Source: Nitrosopumilus sp. K4 (GTDB lineage Archaea; Thermoproteota; Nitrososphaeria; Nitrososphaerales; Nitrosopumilaceae). From it: a DNA stretch of 64,000 bases. How positions within the stretch are numbered: the stretch's first letter is position 1; every line of letters starts with the position of its first letter. Below are positions 17,483 through 26,175 of this stretch, in pieces. Both the position numbers and the translations under genes were made by a program. Below the pieces are notes generated by a model. That model did not search any database. It worked only from the letters and a program-made list of their open reading frames with translations, and had not been told where the DNA came from. The DNA lies in contig NZ_CP067007.1 of assembly GCF_018128925.1 (NCBI RefSeq), positions 1,454,330-1,518,329 on the forward strand. Reading direction: 5' to 3'.

Positions 17483-18628
17483 ATGACGTTGGAAAAATCA
17501 TTTAAAAAATTTTCATTTGTTGTAGCATCTAGAATAGTCAACTCAGGTTCACATGCACTATTCTACATAATATTTGTATTTTTTATGACACCAGAAGAAT
17601 ATGGAAATCTTAGTTATATCATAGCATTAGCTGGTACGTTTTCTATCATTTCTAGATTTGGTTTACCATACAGCTCAGCGATTTTTCAAAGCAAGAATGA
17701 AGAAGAAAAAGCAAATCAAATTAATTTTTTAGCAATAATCACGACGTCAATTGCTGCAATAATTTTGATACCAATCAATCTTTTTGCAGCAATCTTATCA
17801 CTTGGAACATCATTATTTTTAATGAATTTTTTTAATTTGTTAGGACAAAGAAAATACAAAGAACAATTCAAACTTGTATGTATTCAAGGAATTCTTATGA
17901 TTATAATTCCATTAGTTCTCTATATTCCCTTAGGAATTTCTGGAGTTATGTTGGGCTTGATTGCTAGTAATGTTTTACCAAGTATTTCTTATCTTAGGCT
18001 AATCAAAATTTCAAAAAATTTTTCAAAAATAAAGAATACTTCAAAAGTTCTGTTCAATAATTTTGGAGTAGATGCTTCTACAAATCTGCCTAAAATGATA
18101 GATAAGCTATTAATTGTTCCAATTTTGGGTTTTTCAACTGTAGGTATTTATCAATTTAATTTACAAGTTTTGCTAGCATTAGAGGTTATTCCTACTGCGC
18201 TTCATTCATTTTTGTTACCAGAGGAATCACAAGGTAAGAACCGAAATAAAATAGCTTTAGGTGTTTTTGGATTGATTTCAAGTGTTACAATTTTTATTAT
18301 AATTTTAGTTCCACATGCAATACCAATAATTTTACCAGAGTATTCCAAAGGAATACAATCAATGCAAATAATGATACTTGCAATAATTCCCATTACAATG
18401 TCACATATCATTAATGCTAAGTTACAAGCTAGAGAATCAACAACTGTGGGCTACTCTGCAATAGTAAGGATTGGCTCTTTGTTATTATTTATTGGAATAT
18501 TTGCACCACTTTTTGAACAGATTGGTCTTGCAATTTCAGTAGTTTTATCATCTATTGCATATACAATTTATTTATTGATTGTATATTACAAGAGTAAATA
18601 TGAAAAAAGAGACTTAAGATATGGCTGA
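17483..18628 (+). CDS. MOP-superfamily polysaccharide flippase (Wzx-like)
   Basis: A 381-residue protein with about 11-12 hydrophobic helices starting near residue 10. The N-terminal region (ASRIVNSGSHALFYIIFVF, then FMTPEEYGNLSY, RFGLPYSSAIF) has the form of the polysaccharide-biosynthesis (RfbX/Wzx) family. These proteins flip lipid-linked oligosaccharides across the membrane. It begins 26 nt after the epimerase gene and overlaps the next gene by 8 nt, so it is part of the glycan operon. The C-terminal half is more divergent than the N-terminal half. Confidence 0.85.
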   Translation: MTLEKSFKKFSFVVASRIVNSGSHALFYIIFVFFMTPEEYGNLSYIIALAGTFSIISRFGLPYSSAIFQSKNEEEKANQINFLAIITTSIAAIILIPINLFAAILSLGTSLFLMNFFNLLGQRKYKEQFKLVCIQGILMIIIPLVLYIPLGISGVMLGLIASNVLPSISYLRLIKISKNFSKIKNTSKVLFNNFGVDASTNLPKMIDKLLIVPILGFSTVGIYQFNLQVLLALEVIPTALHSFLLPEESQGKNRNKIALGVFGLISSVTIFIIILVPHAIPIILPEYSKGIQSMQIMILAIIPITMSHIINAKLQARESTTVGYSAIVRIGSLLLFIGIFAPLFEQIGLAISVVLSSIAYTIYLLIVYYKSKYEKRDLRYG

Positions 18629-19001
18629 AACATCAATTTTCAATGATTCATTTCAAGTGTTACAAATAATTGGATTACTTATTTCATTATTTTTGATAGG
18701 TAAAGCAATTACTGATTATAAAAGAGAGCGAATTGGAAAAGGGGCATTTTTATTTTGGATAACGATTTGGGGTGTAGCATTATTAGCATTTATTATTCCA
18801 AAAGCTCCACAAGCGTTACTTAGTTTACTTGAAGTTGGAGATGTTTTTATCATTGCTTTAATTATCACTAATGTAATTTTATTTATTTTGGTATACGTTT
18901 TATTTACAAATGTTTATTCATTAAATAATAAAATCAAATCACTTGTGCAAAAGCTTGCATTAAAAGAAAAAATTTCAGGAGAAGATAATGAAGATGATTA
19001 A
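18621..19001 (+). CDS. DUF2304-type small membrane protein
   Basis: A 126-residue protein with three hydrophobic helices (about residues 12-30, 43-62, 72-95) and a charged, coiled C-terminus. The pattern (a helix followed by a basic YKRERIGKG loop, FLFWITIWGVALLAFIIP, then a helix and NKIKSLVQKLA tail) matches DUF2304 proteins, usually found beside GT2 glycosyltransferases in surface-polysaccharide clusters. It overlaps the flippase gene by 8 nt upstream and the aminotransferase gene by 14 nt downstream, so translation is probably coupled. Biochemical role unknown. Confidence 0.8.
   Translation: MAETSIFNDSFQVLQIIGLLISLFLIGKAITDYKRERIGKGAFLFWITIWGVALLAFIIPKAPQALLSLLEVGDVFIIALIITNVILFILVYVLFTNVYSLNNKIKSLVQKLALKEKISGEDNEDD
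18977..18981 (+). promoter_or_regulatory. Shine-Dalgarno AGGAG setting the aminotransferase start
   Basis: AGGAG lies 6 nt upstream of the ATG at 18988, inside the end of the DUF2304 gene. It favours 18988 over the in-frame ATG at 18994 and suits an internal operon gene, whereas many first genes here lack such a site. Confidence 0.7.
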
Positions 19002-20127
19002 AGTTTCAATTCCAATAACTGATGAACAAGAAATTAACGCAGTAGCAGATGTATTAAGATCAGGTAGATATGCAGATGGTCCAAAAGCAAAGGAATTTGA
19101 GGATGAGTTTGCAAAGTTCATAGGAGCAAAATATGCAATCGCTACAAGCAGCGGAACGTCGTCATTACATCTATCTCTTATTGCATTAGGTATTAAACCT
19201 GGAGATGAGGTAATTGTTCCTCCTTTAACATTTTTTGCTACAGTTGAAGCAGTATTACATCAAGGAGCAACTCCTGTTTTTGCAGATTTGGATCCTGATA
19301 CATATTGTATAGATCCTATAGATGTGGAAAAAAAAATCTCAGAGAAAACTCGTGCAGTAATTCCAGTACACTTTTTTGGAATGGCCGCAGAAATGGATCA
19401 TATTTGTGATATTGGAAAATCAAAAAATATCAAAATTATTGAAGATTGTGCACAAGCACATGGTACAGAATACAAAGGTAAGAAAGTAGGAACTTTTGGA
19501 GATGCAAATTGTTGGAGTTTTTATGCAACAAAAAACATGACTACAGGCGAAGGAGGAATGGTCACTACAAATAATGAAGATGTTGCCAACAAGATCAGAG
19601 CAATTAGAAATCATGGAATGACTAATAGAAATGATCATGTCTATTTAGGATACAATTACCGTATGAGTGAAATACATGCTGCAATAGGAATTGTACAATT
19701 AAAGAAATTAGACATGTTAAACAAGAAAAGAATCTGTAACTCAAACAAACTAAGGAAAGGATTAGAATCTCTAAGTTGGTTAGAAGCACAACATATTCCA
19801 AATTATGTAAAACATACATTTTTTTGGTGTGCATTTAAAATTGATGAAGAAAAAATAGGTATGTCAGGAAAACAATTAAGAGAGTTTTTACTAGAAAAGG
19901 GATTAGAAGTACGACATAGATATACTGAACCACTTTACAAACAACCAGTATTATTAGAAAATAATTTTAATGGTTTGGTGCCAACCGAGTTGGATTATTC
20001 TAAAGTATTTTTACCAAATGTAGAAAAAATTGCTGGTAGATTAATTGGATTACCTAATCATCCAGGTTTATCAAATGACGATATCAATGAAGTAATATCA
20101 ATTATGAAGAAAGTAAAAACAAAATAA
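18988..20127 (+). CDS. DegT/DnrJ/EryC1-family sugar aminotransferase
   Basis: A 379-residue PLP enzyme that transaminates a keto-nucleotide sugar. Family marks are ATSSGTSSLHLSL near residue 53, GDEVIVPPLTFFATVEAVLHQGATPVFADLDP near 71-104, IEDCAQAHGTEY near 150, and SFYATKNMTTGEGGM near 173-188 with the lysine that would bind PLP. NYRMSEIHAAIG follows, as in the ArnB/WbpE group. Its neighbours, an epimerase and a hexapeptide acyltransferase, suggest an amino or N-acyl-amino sugar for the surface glycan. It overlaps the upstream gene by 14 nt and is followed 1 nt later by the epimerase gene. Confidence 0.93.
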   Translation: MKMIKVSIPITDEQEINAVADVLRSGRYADGPKAKEFEDEFAKFIGAKYAIATSSGTSSLHLSLIALGIKPGDEVIVPPLTFFATVEAVLHQGATPVFADLDPDTYCIDPIDVEKKISEKTRAVIPVHFFGMAAEMDHICDIGKSKNIKIIEDCAQAHGTEYKGKKVGTFGDANCWSFYATKNMTTGEGGMVTTNNEDVANKIRAIRNHGMTNRNDHVYLGYNYRMSEIHAAIGIVQLKKLDMLNKKRICNSNKLRKGLESLSWLEAQHIPNYVKHTFFWCAFKIDEEKIGMSGKQLREFLLEKGLEVRHRYTEPLYKQPVLLENNFNGLVPTELDYSKVFLPNVEKIAGRLIGLPNHPGLSNDDINEVISIMKKVKTK

Positions 20128-20128
20128 A

Positions 20129-21067
20129 ATGACTTTATTAATTACAGGAGGATGTGGATGGGTAGGTTCCTTTCTTGCGTTAAATCTATTAGAAAATAAA
20201 ATCATAGATGAAATAAAAATTTTAGATACAATAGAACCGTCAAAAGAATTTAAAGAAAAAATAGATACTAAAAAAATTAAATTTTTTAAAAATAATCTAA
20301 AAGATAAAGAGAAGTTAAAAAAAATAACAGATGGGGTTGAGCATATAATCCATTTAGCAGCAATTGCAGATGTAAAAAAATGCCAAGAATTACCAGAATT
20401 TTCCAAACAAATCAACGTTTCAGGAACAAAAACTCTACTTGCCGCTATCAAGTCAAATGATATAAAAAAATTTGTTTTTGCATCTACAATGTCAGCAATA
20501 TATGGTAATGCAGAAATATTTAATGAGTCTGATCCAGTTTATCCAGTAACGGAATATGGAAAACAGAAATTAGAAGCAGAATTAGCGATAAAAGAATTTG
20601 CGGAAAATTCACAAATTCCATCAATAATTTTACGAAAATCAAATCTTTATGGAATTGGTTTAACTGTAAAACAAAATGTGGTGGCAGCATTTGTTAAAAA
20701 TGCAATAGAAAAAGGTACTATAACTATTACTGGAACAGGAAATCAGTTTAGGAGTTTTCTAAATATTACAGATGCATGTTTTGCATATTCGCTTGCAATA
20801 ACAAAAGAAATTAAAAAATACCAAATATTTAACATATCTGGACCAGATATTTTTTCTGTTAATGACTTGGCAAAAAAAGTAAAGACGCAAATTTTTGAAT
20901 CAATTGAAAAAGATGTAAAGATAGTAAGAGATGAAAATCTAATAGATGAAAACGAATCAGTAAAACCAAAAATAATTACACAGAAATCAGTAGAGATTTT
21001 GGGTTATATTCCCAAGATCAATATTGACAGGGGCATTAGTGAGTTAATTAAATATTATAAAACATGA
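20129..21067 (+). CDS. NAD-dependent nucleotide-sugar epimerase/dehydratase
   Basis: A 312-residue extended SDR. The N-terminal GGCGWVGSFLALNL is the NAD-binding glycine motif. HLAAIADVKKC near residue 73, FASTMSAIYG near 115 and the catalytic YGKQK near 138 complete the set. The C-terminal half (RKSNLYGIG, GTGNQFRSFLNITD) fits nucleotide-sugar epimerases. Substrate cannot be told from sequence. It starts 1 nt after the aminotransferase stop codon and is the last plus-strand gene of this operon, ending 2 nt before a convergent glycosyltransferase gene. Confidence 0.9.
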   Translation: MTLLITGGCGWVGSFLALNLLENKIIDEIKILDTIEPSKEFKEKIDTKKIKFFKNNLKDKEKLKKITDGVEHIIHLAAIADVKKCQELPEFSKQINVSGTKTLLAAIKSNDIKKFVFASTMSAIYGNAEIFNESDPVYPVTEYGKQKLEAELAIKEFAENSQIPSIILRKSNLYGIGLTVKQNVVAAFVKNAIEKGTITITGTGNQFRSFLNITDACFAYSLAITKEIKKYQIFNISGPDIFSVNDLAKKVKTQIFESIEKDVKIVRDENLIDENESVKPKIITQKSVEILGYIPKINIDRGISELIKYYKT

Positions 21068-21069
21068 CT

Positions 21070-21777
21070 TTACAAAAAGCTTTTAATTATTTCAAAAAAT
21101 ATTCTGAAAGGGTATAGAAGTAATCTATATGATTTTAGATATGAAGTTCCATATTCACGTTTTTTCATAGGTATTGCAATTTCATAAATCCTATACCCGC
21201 TTTTACTAAATCGTAAAGTAAATTCAAAAACTGTATTCACAGTTAAATAATATTTCATCATCTCCTTAGCACATTTTAGATTATAAGCACGAAAACCAGA
21301 GGTTACATCAGTAATTTTTTGTCTGCCAAACAAAGATACTGCCTTTGAACTACCCCTTATGCCAATTAATCTAGTTGCACTAGTCTGATAACCAGTGTCA
21401 ATAAGATATCTAGAGCCAATCACCAGATCAGCTTTATCATCATAAATAGGTTGTAAAAGTTTTGGAATAAATTGTGGGGGATGTTGACCATCTCCATCTA
21501 CATTAATAAAATATTTACAGTTTAGTTTAAGTGCATATTTTATCCCCGTATGAATTGCTACAAAAGGTCCCAGATTAATTGGGTGGGATATAAGATGAAT
21601 ATTAGAAATATTTTTTTGAGTTTGAGAAATTATTTCTAATGTATCATCAGATGAGCCATCATCAACGATAATTATTGGCCCGGAAAAATATTTTTTAATC
21701 TCTTCAATTAGATTTTTAATTACTTTACTTTCATTATAAGCAATTACTATTACACATGAATTTTCTGATTTTTTCAA
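21070..21777 (-). CDS. Family 2 glycosyltransferase (dolichyl-phosphate sugar synthase-like)
   Basis: A 235-residue GT2 enzyme. It has VIAYNESKVI near the N-terminus, the nucleotide-binding IIIVDDGSSDDT near residue 39, NVDGDGQHPPQFIPKLL near 90-106 containing the DxD-type metal site, VIGSRYL near 117, and DVTSGFRAYN near 155. This is the DPM1/GT2 arrangement for making polyprenyl-phosphate sugars. It has no membrane domain. It sits in the glycan cluster on the opposite strand, separate from the DPM1-GtrA gene downstream. Confidence 0.9.
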   Translation of the reverse strand: MKKSENSCVIVIAYNESKVIKNLIEEIKKYFSGPIIIVDDGSSDDTLEIISQTQKNISNIHLISHPINLGPFVAIHTGIKYALKLNCKYFINVDGDGQHPPQFIPKLLQPIYDDKADLVIGSRYLIDTGYQTSATRLIGIRGSSKAVSLFGRQKITDVTSGFRAYNLKCAKEMMKYYLTVNTVFEFTLRFSKSGYRIYEIAIPMKKREYGTSYLKSYRLLLYPFRIFFEIIKSFL

Positions 21778-21840
21778 TAGTTATTGTGTAGTGTTTTAAT
21801 ATAAAATTATTAAATTTCATAATATTACAACAAACAAAAA

Positions 21841-22563
21841 TTAATGTTCAACACTCATTTTGTATTTTATTAATTCATTTTTAGAAATTTTAGATTTTAT
21901 TATTGCTGGATTTCCATAACAAATAGACATGGAAGGAATATCTTTTGTTACTACAGAACCACTTCCAACTAGAGAACCACGACCAATGGTAATATTTGGT
22001 AAAACTATGGTCCCCACACCTAATCTAACATAATCCTTAATGATTGGAGCTTCATTACCATTTCCCATAACTACATTCTTGTTATCGGAAAATGCTACTA
22101 GAGGAGCCAAAAATACACCTTTACCGATTATAGTAGATTGTGGCAATGCACATGTTGTGTTAATTCTAGTAAAATTACCAATTTTTGTAAAACCATTAAG
22201 AACTACATTTGTTCCAATAATACAATTATTTCCAATTTTAGTGTGTTCACGAATAACTGCATTATGACCAGTATTACAATTATTTCCAAGTTTAACATTA
22301 GAGTAGATTATTGTTCCAGAACGAATGATAGAGTTTTTTCCAATAACTGTTTTAGAAGTTAAAAGTCTTTTTTGTAATTTAGGATCTAGTTTTTTAGAAT
22401 TAAGAATTGTAGCTTTTGAGGGATGTCCTATAATACAGTTAGGACCGATTCTAGTATTTTCTTGAATTATTACATCAGAATAAATTAAAGAGTTATGTCC
22501 GATTGATACATTTTTACCAATTTTTGCTCCTTTTTTAACGATATAATTTTCTAACATATTCAC
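21841..22563 (-). CDS. Left-handed beta-helix (hexapeptide) acyltransferase
   Basis: A 240-residue protein made almost entirely of hexapeptide repeats ([IV]-G-x4 style: KIGKNVSIGHNSLIY, RIGPNCIIG, VKLGNNCNTGHNAVI, KIGNNCIIGTNVVL), interrupted by a loop with HPSKATILNSKKL. The C-terminal part (VGSGSVVTKDIPSMSICYGNPA) is typical of sugar O- or N-acetyltransferases of the WbpD/PglD group. With the neighbouring DegT aminotransferase it could N-acylate an amino sugar. It is transcribed in the same direction as the GT2 gene, 63 nt upstream of it. Confidence 0.9.
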   Translation of the reverse strand: MNMLENYIVKKGAKIGKNVSIGHNSLIYSDVIIQENTRIGPNCIIGHPSKATILNSKKLDPKLQKRLLTSKTVIGKNSIIRSGTIIYSNVKLGNNCNTGHNAVIREHTKIGNNCIIGTNVVLNGFTKIGNFTRINTTCALPQSTIIGKGVFLAPLVAFSDNKNVVMGNGNEAPIIKDYVRLGVGTIVLPNITIGRGSLVGSGSVVTKDIPSMSICYGNPAIIKSKISKNELIKYKMSVEH

Positions 22564-22682
22564 AAATTTTTAATGCCTCAAGAATTAAAAATTTTTAAGA
22601 TTAATAAGTTAAATCAAGTTAAAACCCGCAGATAAAATAAGTTAAAAAATTTAATAAGAATTCATTTTTTGTACGAGTATAT

Positions 22683-23852
22683 ATGATTCAAAATAAGTTA
22701 AAAAATAATGATTTACAAATATCAATTATAATTCCTACATATAATGAGTCTCAAAATATTTTGAATGTTTTAAAATCAATTAAAGAGAATTTACCAAAAA
22801 ATATTTCAGCTCAAACAATAATTGTAGATGATAACTCTCCAGATGGAACAGGGAAAATTGTTGAAGATTATCTCAAAAATTTGAAAAAAATTACCGATTA
22901 TACAATAGAAATAATTCATAGAAAAACAAAGGATGGTCTAGGTTCTGCAATTCTTAATGGAATTCAACATGCAAAAGGAGACACAATTGTGGTAATGGAT
23001 AGCGATTTTTCTCATCCTCCTCAAATCATTCCAAAATTAATAGAATCAATAAAAAAATACCAATATGATATTGCAGTTGCATCACGATATATCAAGGGTG
23101 GGAGAATTCAAGGATGGTCATTTAAAAGAAAATTCATGAGTAAGTTTGCAACTTTGATTGCAAAAAAAGGATTAGGTGTTGATACAAATGATCCAATGTC
23201 TGGATTTTTTGCATTTAAGCGAAATATTCTCAAAGGTCTAAATATTGATGCAATTGGATACAAATTCCTTTTAGAATTATTAGTTAAAACAAAAGGTGTA
23301 AACATCAAAGAAATTCCATATACTTTTCAAGATAGAGAAGTCGGTTCTAGCAAATTAGGAATAAAGACAATAATTGATTATACTAAATCAGTTTGGAAAT
23401 TATATAGATATGGCAAACTACTTGAAAAACAAGAAAATCGTTCATCAGTAAAATTTCTTTACAAAGCTGGTAGATTTTATACTGTTGGCGCATCTGGATT
23501 TATTGTAAATTATTTGATTTCACTACTTTTTGTTGGTGGAATTTCAGATATGTGGTATTTGCATGCAAATGTTATTGGAATTATTGCATCAATTACAACA
23601 AATTTCATTTTAAATAAAGCATGGACATTTGGGGATAGAGATTTCAGAATTAAAAAAACAGTTTCTCAGTATGGAAAATTTGCTATGTTTAGTTCATTTG
23701 GTGCTTTAGTACAGTTAGGAATGGTATATTTCCTAGTAGATAGTAACCATATTGAATATCCATTAGCACTGATTTTAGCAGTAATAACCGCCGCATTTGG
23801 AAATTTCGTATTAAACAAAAAATTGACGTTTAAAGAAAAATTACTAGAATGA
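22683..23852 (+). CDS. Dolichyl-phosphate mannose synthase-like GT2 fused to GtrA-type membrane domain
   Basis: A 389-residue two-domain protein. Residues about 10-240 are GT2/DPM1 (IIPTYNESQNI, IIVDDNSPDGTG, VVMDSDFSHPPQIIPKL, VASRYIKGG, DPMSGFFAFKR). Residues about 255-385 have four hydrophobic helices and the GtrA signature (GASGFIVNYLISLL, NFILNKAWTFGD, LNKKLTF). The enzyme would transfer a sugar to a polyprenyl phosphate and the GtrA part may anchor or flip it. DPM1-GtrA fusions are known in archaea. Located at the end of the glycan cluster. Confidence 0.93.
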   Translation: MIQNKLKNNDLQISIIIPTYNESQNILNVLKSIKENLPKNISAQTIIVDDNSPDGTGKIVEDYLKNLKKITDYTIEIIHRKTKDGLGSAILNGIQHAKGDTIVVMDSDFSHPPQIIPKLIESIKKYQYDIAVASRYIKGGRIQGWSFKRKFMSKFATLIAKKGLGVDTNDPMSGFFAFKRNILKGLNIDAIGYKFLLELLVKTKGVNIKEIPYTFQDREVGSSKLGIKTIIDYTKSVWKLYRYGKLLEKQENRSSVKFLYKAGRFYTVGASGFIVNYLISLLFVGGISDMWYLHANVIGIIASITTNFILNKAWTFGDRDFRIKKTVSQYGKFAMFSSFGALVQLGMVYFLVDSNHIEYPLALILAVITAAFGNFVLNKKLTFKEKLLE

Positions 23853-23898
23853 GTTTAAGGAATTAAAACAAAAAGAGAGACTAAACGTCTTTTACAAT

Positions 23899-24549
23899 CT
23901 ACTCAAATGTAGAAGTAGAGGATTGAGACGAAAGTCCAGTTGGGGATGGTACAGATGGGAATTTGTCTCCTATCTGTTGCTCAGCTACTGCAGATGCTTC
24001 CTGAAGAATCTTTTCGGTTTCTTCACTTGAGACATCAGACTCCATGCTAAATGAGTCTCCTGCAAGTGAATCCATCATTAGTCCATTGAGTGTCTGGGTC
24101 ATGGTATTCAATTCTGAGTCTGCTTCTGGCATGAATCTTCCTAGTGATGACTTCAATCCCTTCATTGTTGACATCGCTGGTCCAATTGCTACCATAGCAT
24201 CGCCAAGATCATGAATAGTCGTAAGTCTTAATTGGACTTGTTCTAATGACATTCTTGCGTTGCCGAGCATCTTTGTAACTTTACGAATTTCAGCTAATTC
24301 GTTAGACAAAACTCTACTTGTGCTAGTATCATGTTGCTGCATTGCAGTCACGACTCTCTGAAAGAGTTGCGCATCTCTTTCGTGCAGTTTTGTTAACATA
24401 GAGTCCATTTTTGAGATTTGGACTTGTAGTTTGTTTACTGCAGTTTGGATTCGTGGTTTTAATGCACCTTGAGGCTTTACTGCTTCACGGAGTTTGCCAG
24501 TTACGCTTTGGGTCTCTTGTCGAGCCCAAGTCTTGTCGAAGTTTGGCAT
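23899..24549 (-). CDS. CdvB-family ESCRT-III-like protein (paralogue 1)
   Basis: A 216-residue Snf7/ESCRT-III-like protein. Residues about 25-130 form the long helical hairpin (KLQVQISKMDSMLTKLHERD, ELAEIRKVTKMLGNARMSLEQVQLRLTTI), followed by an acidic region with helices (LNTMTQTLNGLMMDSL). The C-terminus carries EKILQEASAVAEQQIGDKFPSVPS, a helix plus a Pro-containing FPSVP motif that resembles the MIM2-type contact for the Vps4-like ATPase CdvC. No winged-helix domain follows, so it is a B1/B2-type paralogue and not the CdvA-binding form. It is about 60 percent similar by eye to the protein encoded at 49420-50067. Confidence 0.9.
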   Translation of the reverse strand: MPNFDKTWARQETQSVTGKLREAVKPQGALKPRIQTAVNKLQVQISKMDSMLTKLHERDAQLFQRVVTAMQQHDTSTSRVLSNELAEIRKVTKMLGNARMSLEQVQLRLTTIHDLGDAMVAIGPAMSTMKGLKSSLGRFMPEADSELNTMTQTLNGLMMDSLAGDSFSMESDVSSEETEKILQEASAVAEQQIGDKFPSVPSPTGLSSQSSTSTFE

Positions 24550-24653
24550 GTCGTTAATTTAGGAATTTACTCTTAATTGGCGGTGTGTATTTAGATCGAC
24601 TTTAGACTAAATTTAGCTAACAAAATTTTATTCAAGCCAAACAGAGTAATTTT

Positions 24654-25418
24654 ATGGCTAAAATAGCGGTTTTTGATTCCGGGCTAGGATCATTATCGGT
24701 AATTAAAGAAATTCAAAAAACAATGAAAGCAGAAATAATCTATTTTGCTGACCAGAAAAATTTCCCATATGGCAAAAAAACAAAATCTGAGTTAACAAAG
24801 ATCATTAGAAATTCAATAAAAGTGTTAAATGAAAAATTTTCTCCAGATTTGATAGTTATCGGATCCAATACTCCCACAGTAATTCTTGACATAGATGATG
24901 AACAGGTTATTGGTATAAGACCCCCCATAAGAGAAGCTGAAAAAATCTCAAAAACAAAAAATATTGGAGTTCTAGCTACACAAGCAACAATCAATAGCAG
25001 AGAGCTGTCAAGTTATATCAAAAATTCTAAATTAAATTCATCTACAAAAATCCATAAAATTAATGGATCAAAATTGGTAGAACTTGTTGAATCTGGAATG
25101 TTTCTTACGGATAAATTATTTTGTAAAATAACAATCAAAAAAAATCTTAAAAATATTTTAGCTGAAAAAAATATTGATGTAATTACTCTGTCAAGTACAC
25201 ATTTACCATTTCTAAAAAAACTACTAGTAAAAGAATTTCCAAATACAAAATTTATTGATCCTGGAAACATTATTGCAAAGAAAATCCAAAGAAGATTTCA
25301 AAATAAAGAGGAAGAACGAAATAAGTTAATGATTTTCAGTTCTGACGATACAAAAAAGTTTGAAAAAAACTTGAGAAGATTAGGAATTAAAAATAAAGTT
25401 AATTTTTTATCTTGTTAG
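24654..25418 (+). CDS. Glutamate racemase-fold protein lacking both catalytic cysteines
   Basis: A 254-residue Asp/Glu racemase-family protein with the MurI N-terminal FDSGLGSLSVI (residue 7 on), NFPYG near 36-40 and a C-terminal LSSTHLPFL. In MurI the two catalytic Cys lie in ACNTAS and LGCTHYP. Here the equivalent positions are Ser71 (GSNTPT) and Ser181 (LSSTHLP), so the usual two-base racemisation is unlikely. The archaeon has no peptidoglycan to need D-Glu. It may be a related lyase/isomerase, a regulator or a moonlighting protein. Its 3' end overlaps the cobalamin methyltransferase gene by 20 nt (convergent). Confidence 0.85.
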   Translation: MAKIAVFDSGLGSLSVIKEIQKTMKAEIIYFADQKNFPYGKKTKSELTKIIRNSIKVLNEKFSPDLIVIGSNTPTVILDIDDEQVIGIRPPIREAEKISKTKNIGVLATQATINSRELSSYIKNSKLNSSTKIHKINGSKLVELVESGMFLTDKLFCKITIKKNLKNILAEKNIDVITLSSTHLPFLKKLLVKEFPNTKFIDPGNIIAKKIQRRFQNKEEERNKLMIFSSDDTKKFEKNLRRLGIKNKVNFLSC

Positions 25419-26175
25419 ATTTTGCTTTTCTGTATCCATGACTAAATTCCTTATCATATAGTTTTGAATATTCATAAGATTCAGGTTCAATGACATCACT
25501 AATTATTACAATTGCGGTTCGTGTAATTTTTTCGTCTTTAACTTTTTTTGCAATATCATTTAGAGTTCCTCTGATGATTTTCTGATCATCCCAACTGGCT
25601 CTATATACTACAGCAACAGGGGTTGTTTTTTTGTAACCTCCTGCAATTGCTTCTTTGACAAGTTTTGGTAATAAATGCACACTAAGATAAAAGATAAGAG
25701 TAGCTTTGTGTTTTGCAAGCTCAGATATTTTTTCACGTTTAGGAACCTTTGTTCTAGATTCTGCTCTTGTGACAATTATTGTTTGTGTGACTCCAGGTAA
25801 GGTCAACTGAGTGCCTAATGCAGCTGCTGAGGCTAGAAATGCAGTAATTCCAGGAATTACAGTAGATTTTATTCCGTTTTCCTCTAGGTTGTCGATTTGT
25901 TCTTTTATTGCTCCATAAATTGATGGATCACCATCATGTAGTCTAACAACAAGTTTGTTTTTTTTTGCATTTTTATAAAGCAGATCAAAAATTTCTTCTC
26001 TGACTAATTTTGCAGCATCATAGAGTTTTCCTTTTTTGCACAGTTTTAGAATTGGTTTAGGAATCAATGAGCCAGAATAAACTACAACATCAGCTTTTTG
26101 AATTAGTTTTTTTGCTTTTACAGTAATTAATTCAGGGTCACCAGGACCACAACCGACAAAAAATACCTCAGACAC
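25399..26175 (-). CDS. cbiF: Precorrin-4/cobalt-precorrin-4 C11-methyltransferase
   Basis: A 258-residue SAM-dependent tetrapyrrole methyltransferase of the cobalamin pathway. It starts VFFVGCGPGDPELITVKAKK (family motif), with VVYSGSLIP near residue 32, VRLHDGDPSIYGAI near 77, VIPGITAFLASAAALGTQLT near 106, and TRAESRTKVP near 135. The GSL and AESRT-type strings are those of CbiF/CobM. The start overlaps the cbiL gene's 3' end by 8 nt, so cbiT, cbiL and cbiF form one unit. Confidence 0.93.
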   Translation of the reverse strand: MSEVFFVGCGPGDPELITVKAKKLIQKADVVVYSGSLIPKPILKLCKKGKLYDAAKLVREEIFDLLYKNAKKNKLVVRLHDGDPSIYGAIKEQIDNLEENGIKSTVIPGITAFLASAAALGTQLTLPGVTQTIIVTRAESRTKVPKREKISELAKHKATLIFYLSVHLLPKLVKEAIAGGYKKTTPVAVVYRASWDDQKIIRGTLNDIAKKVKDEKITRTAIVIISDVIEPESYEYSKLYDKEFSHGYRKAKSNKIKN

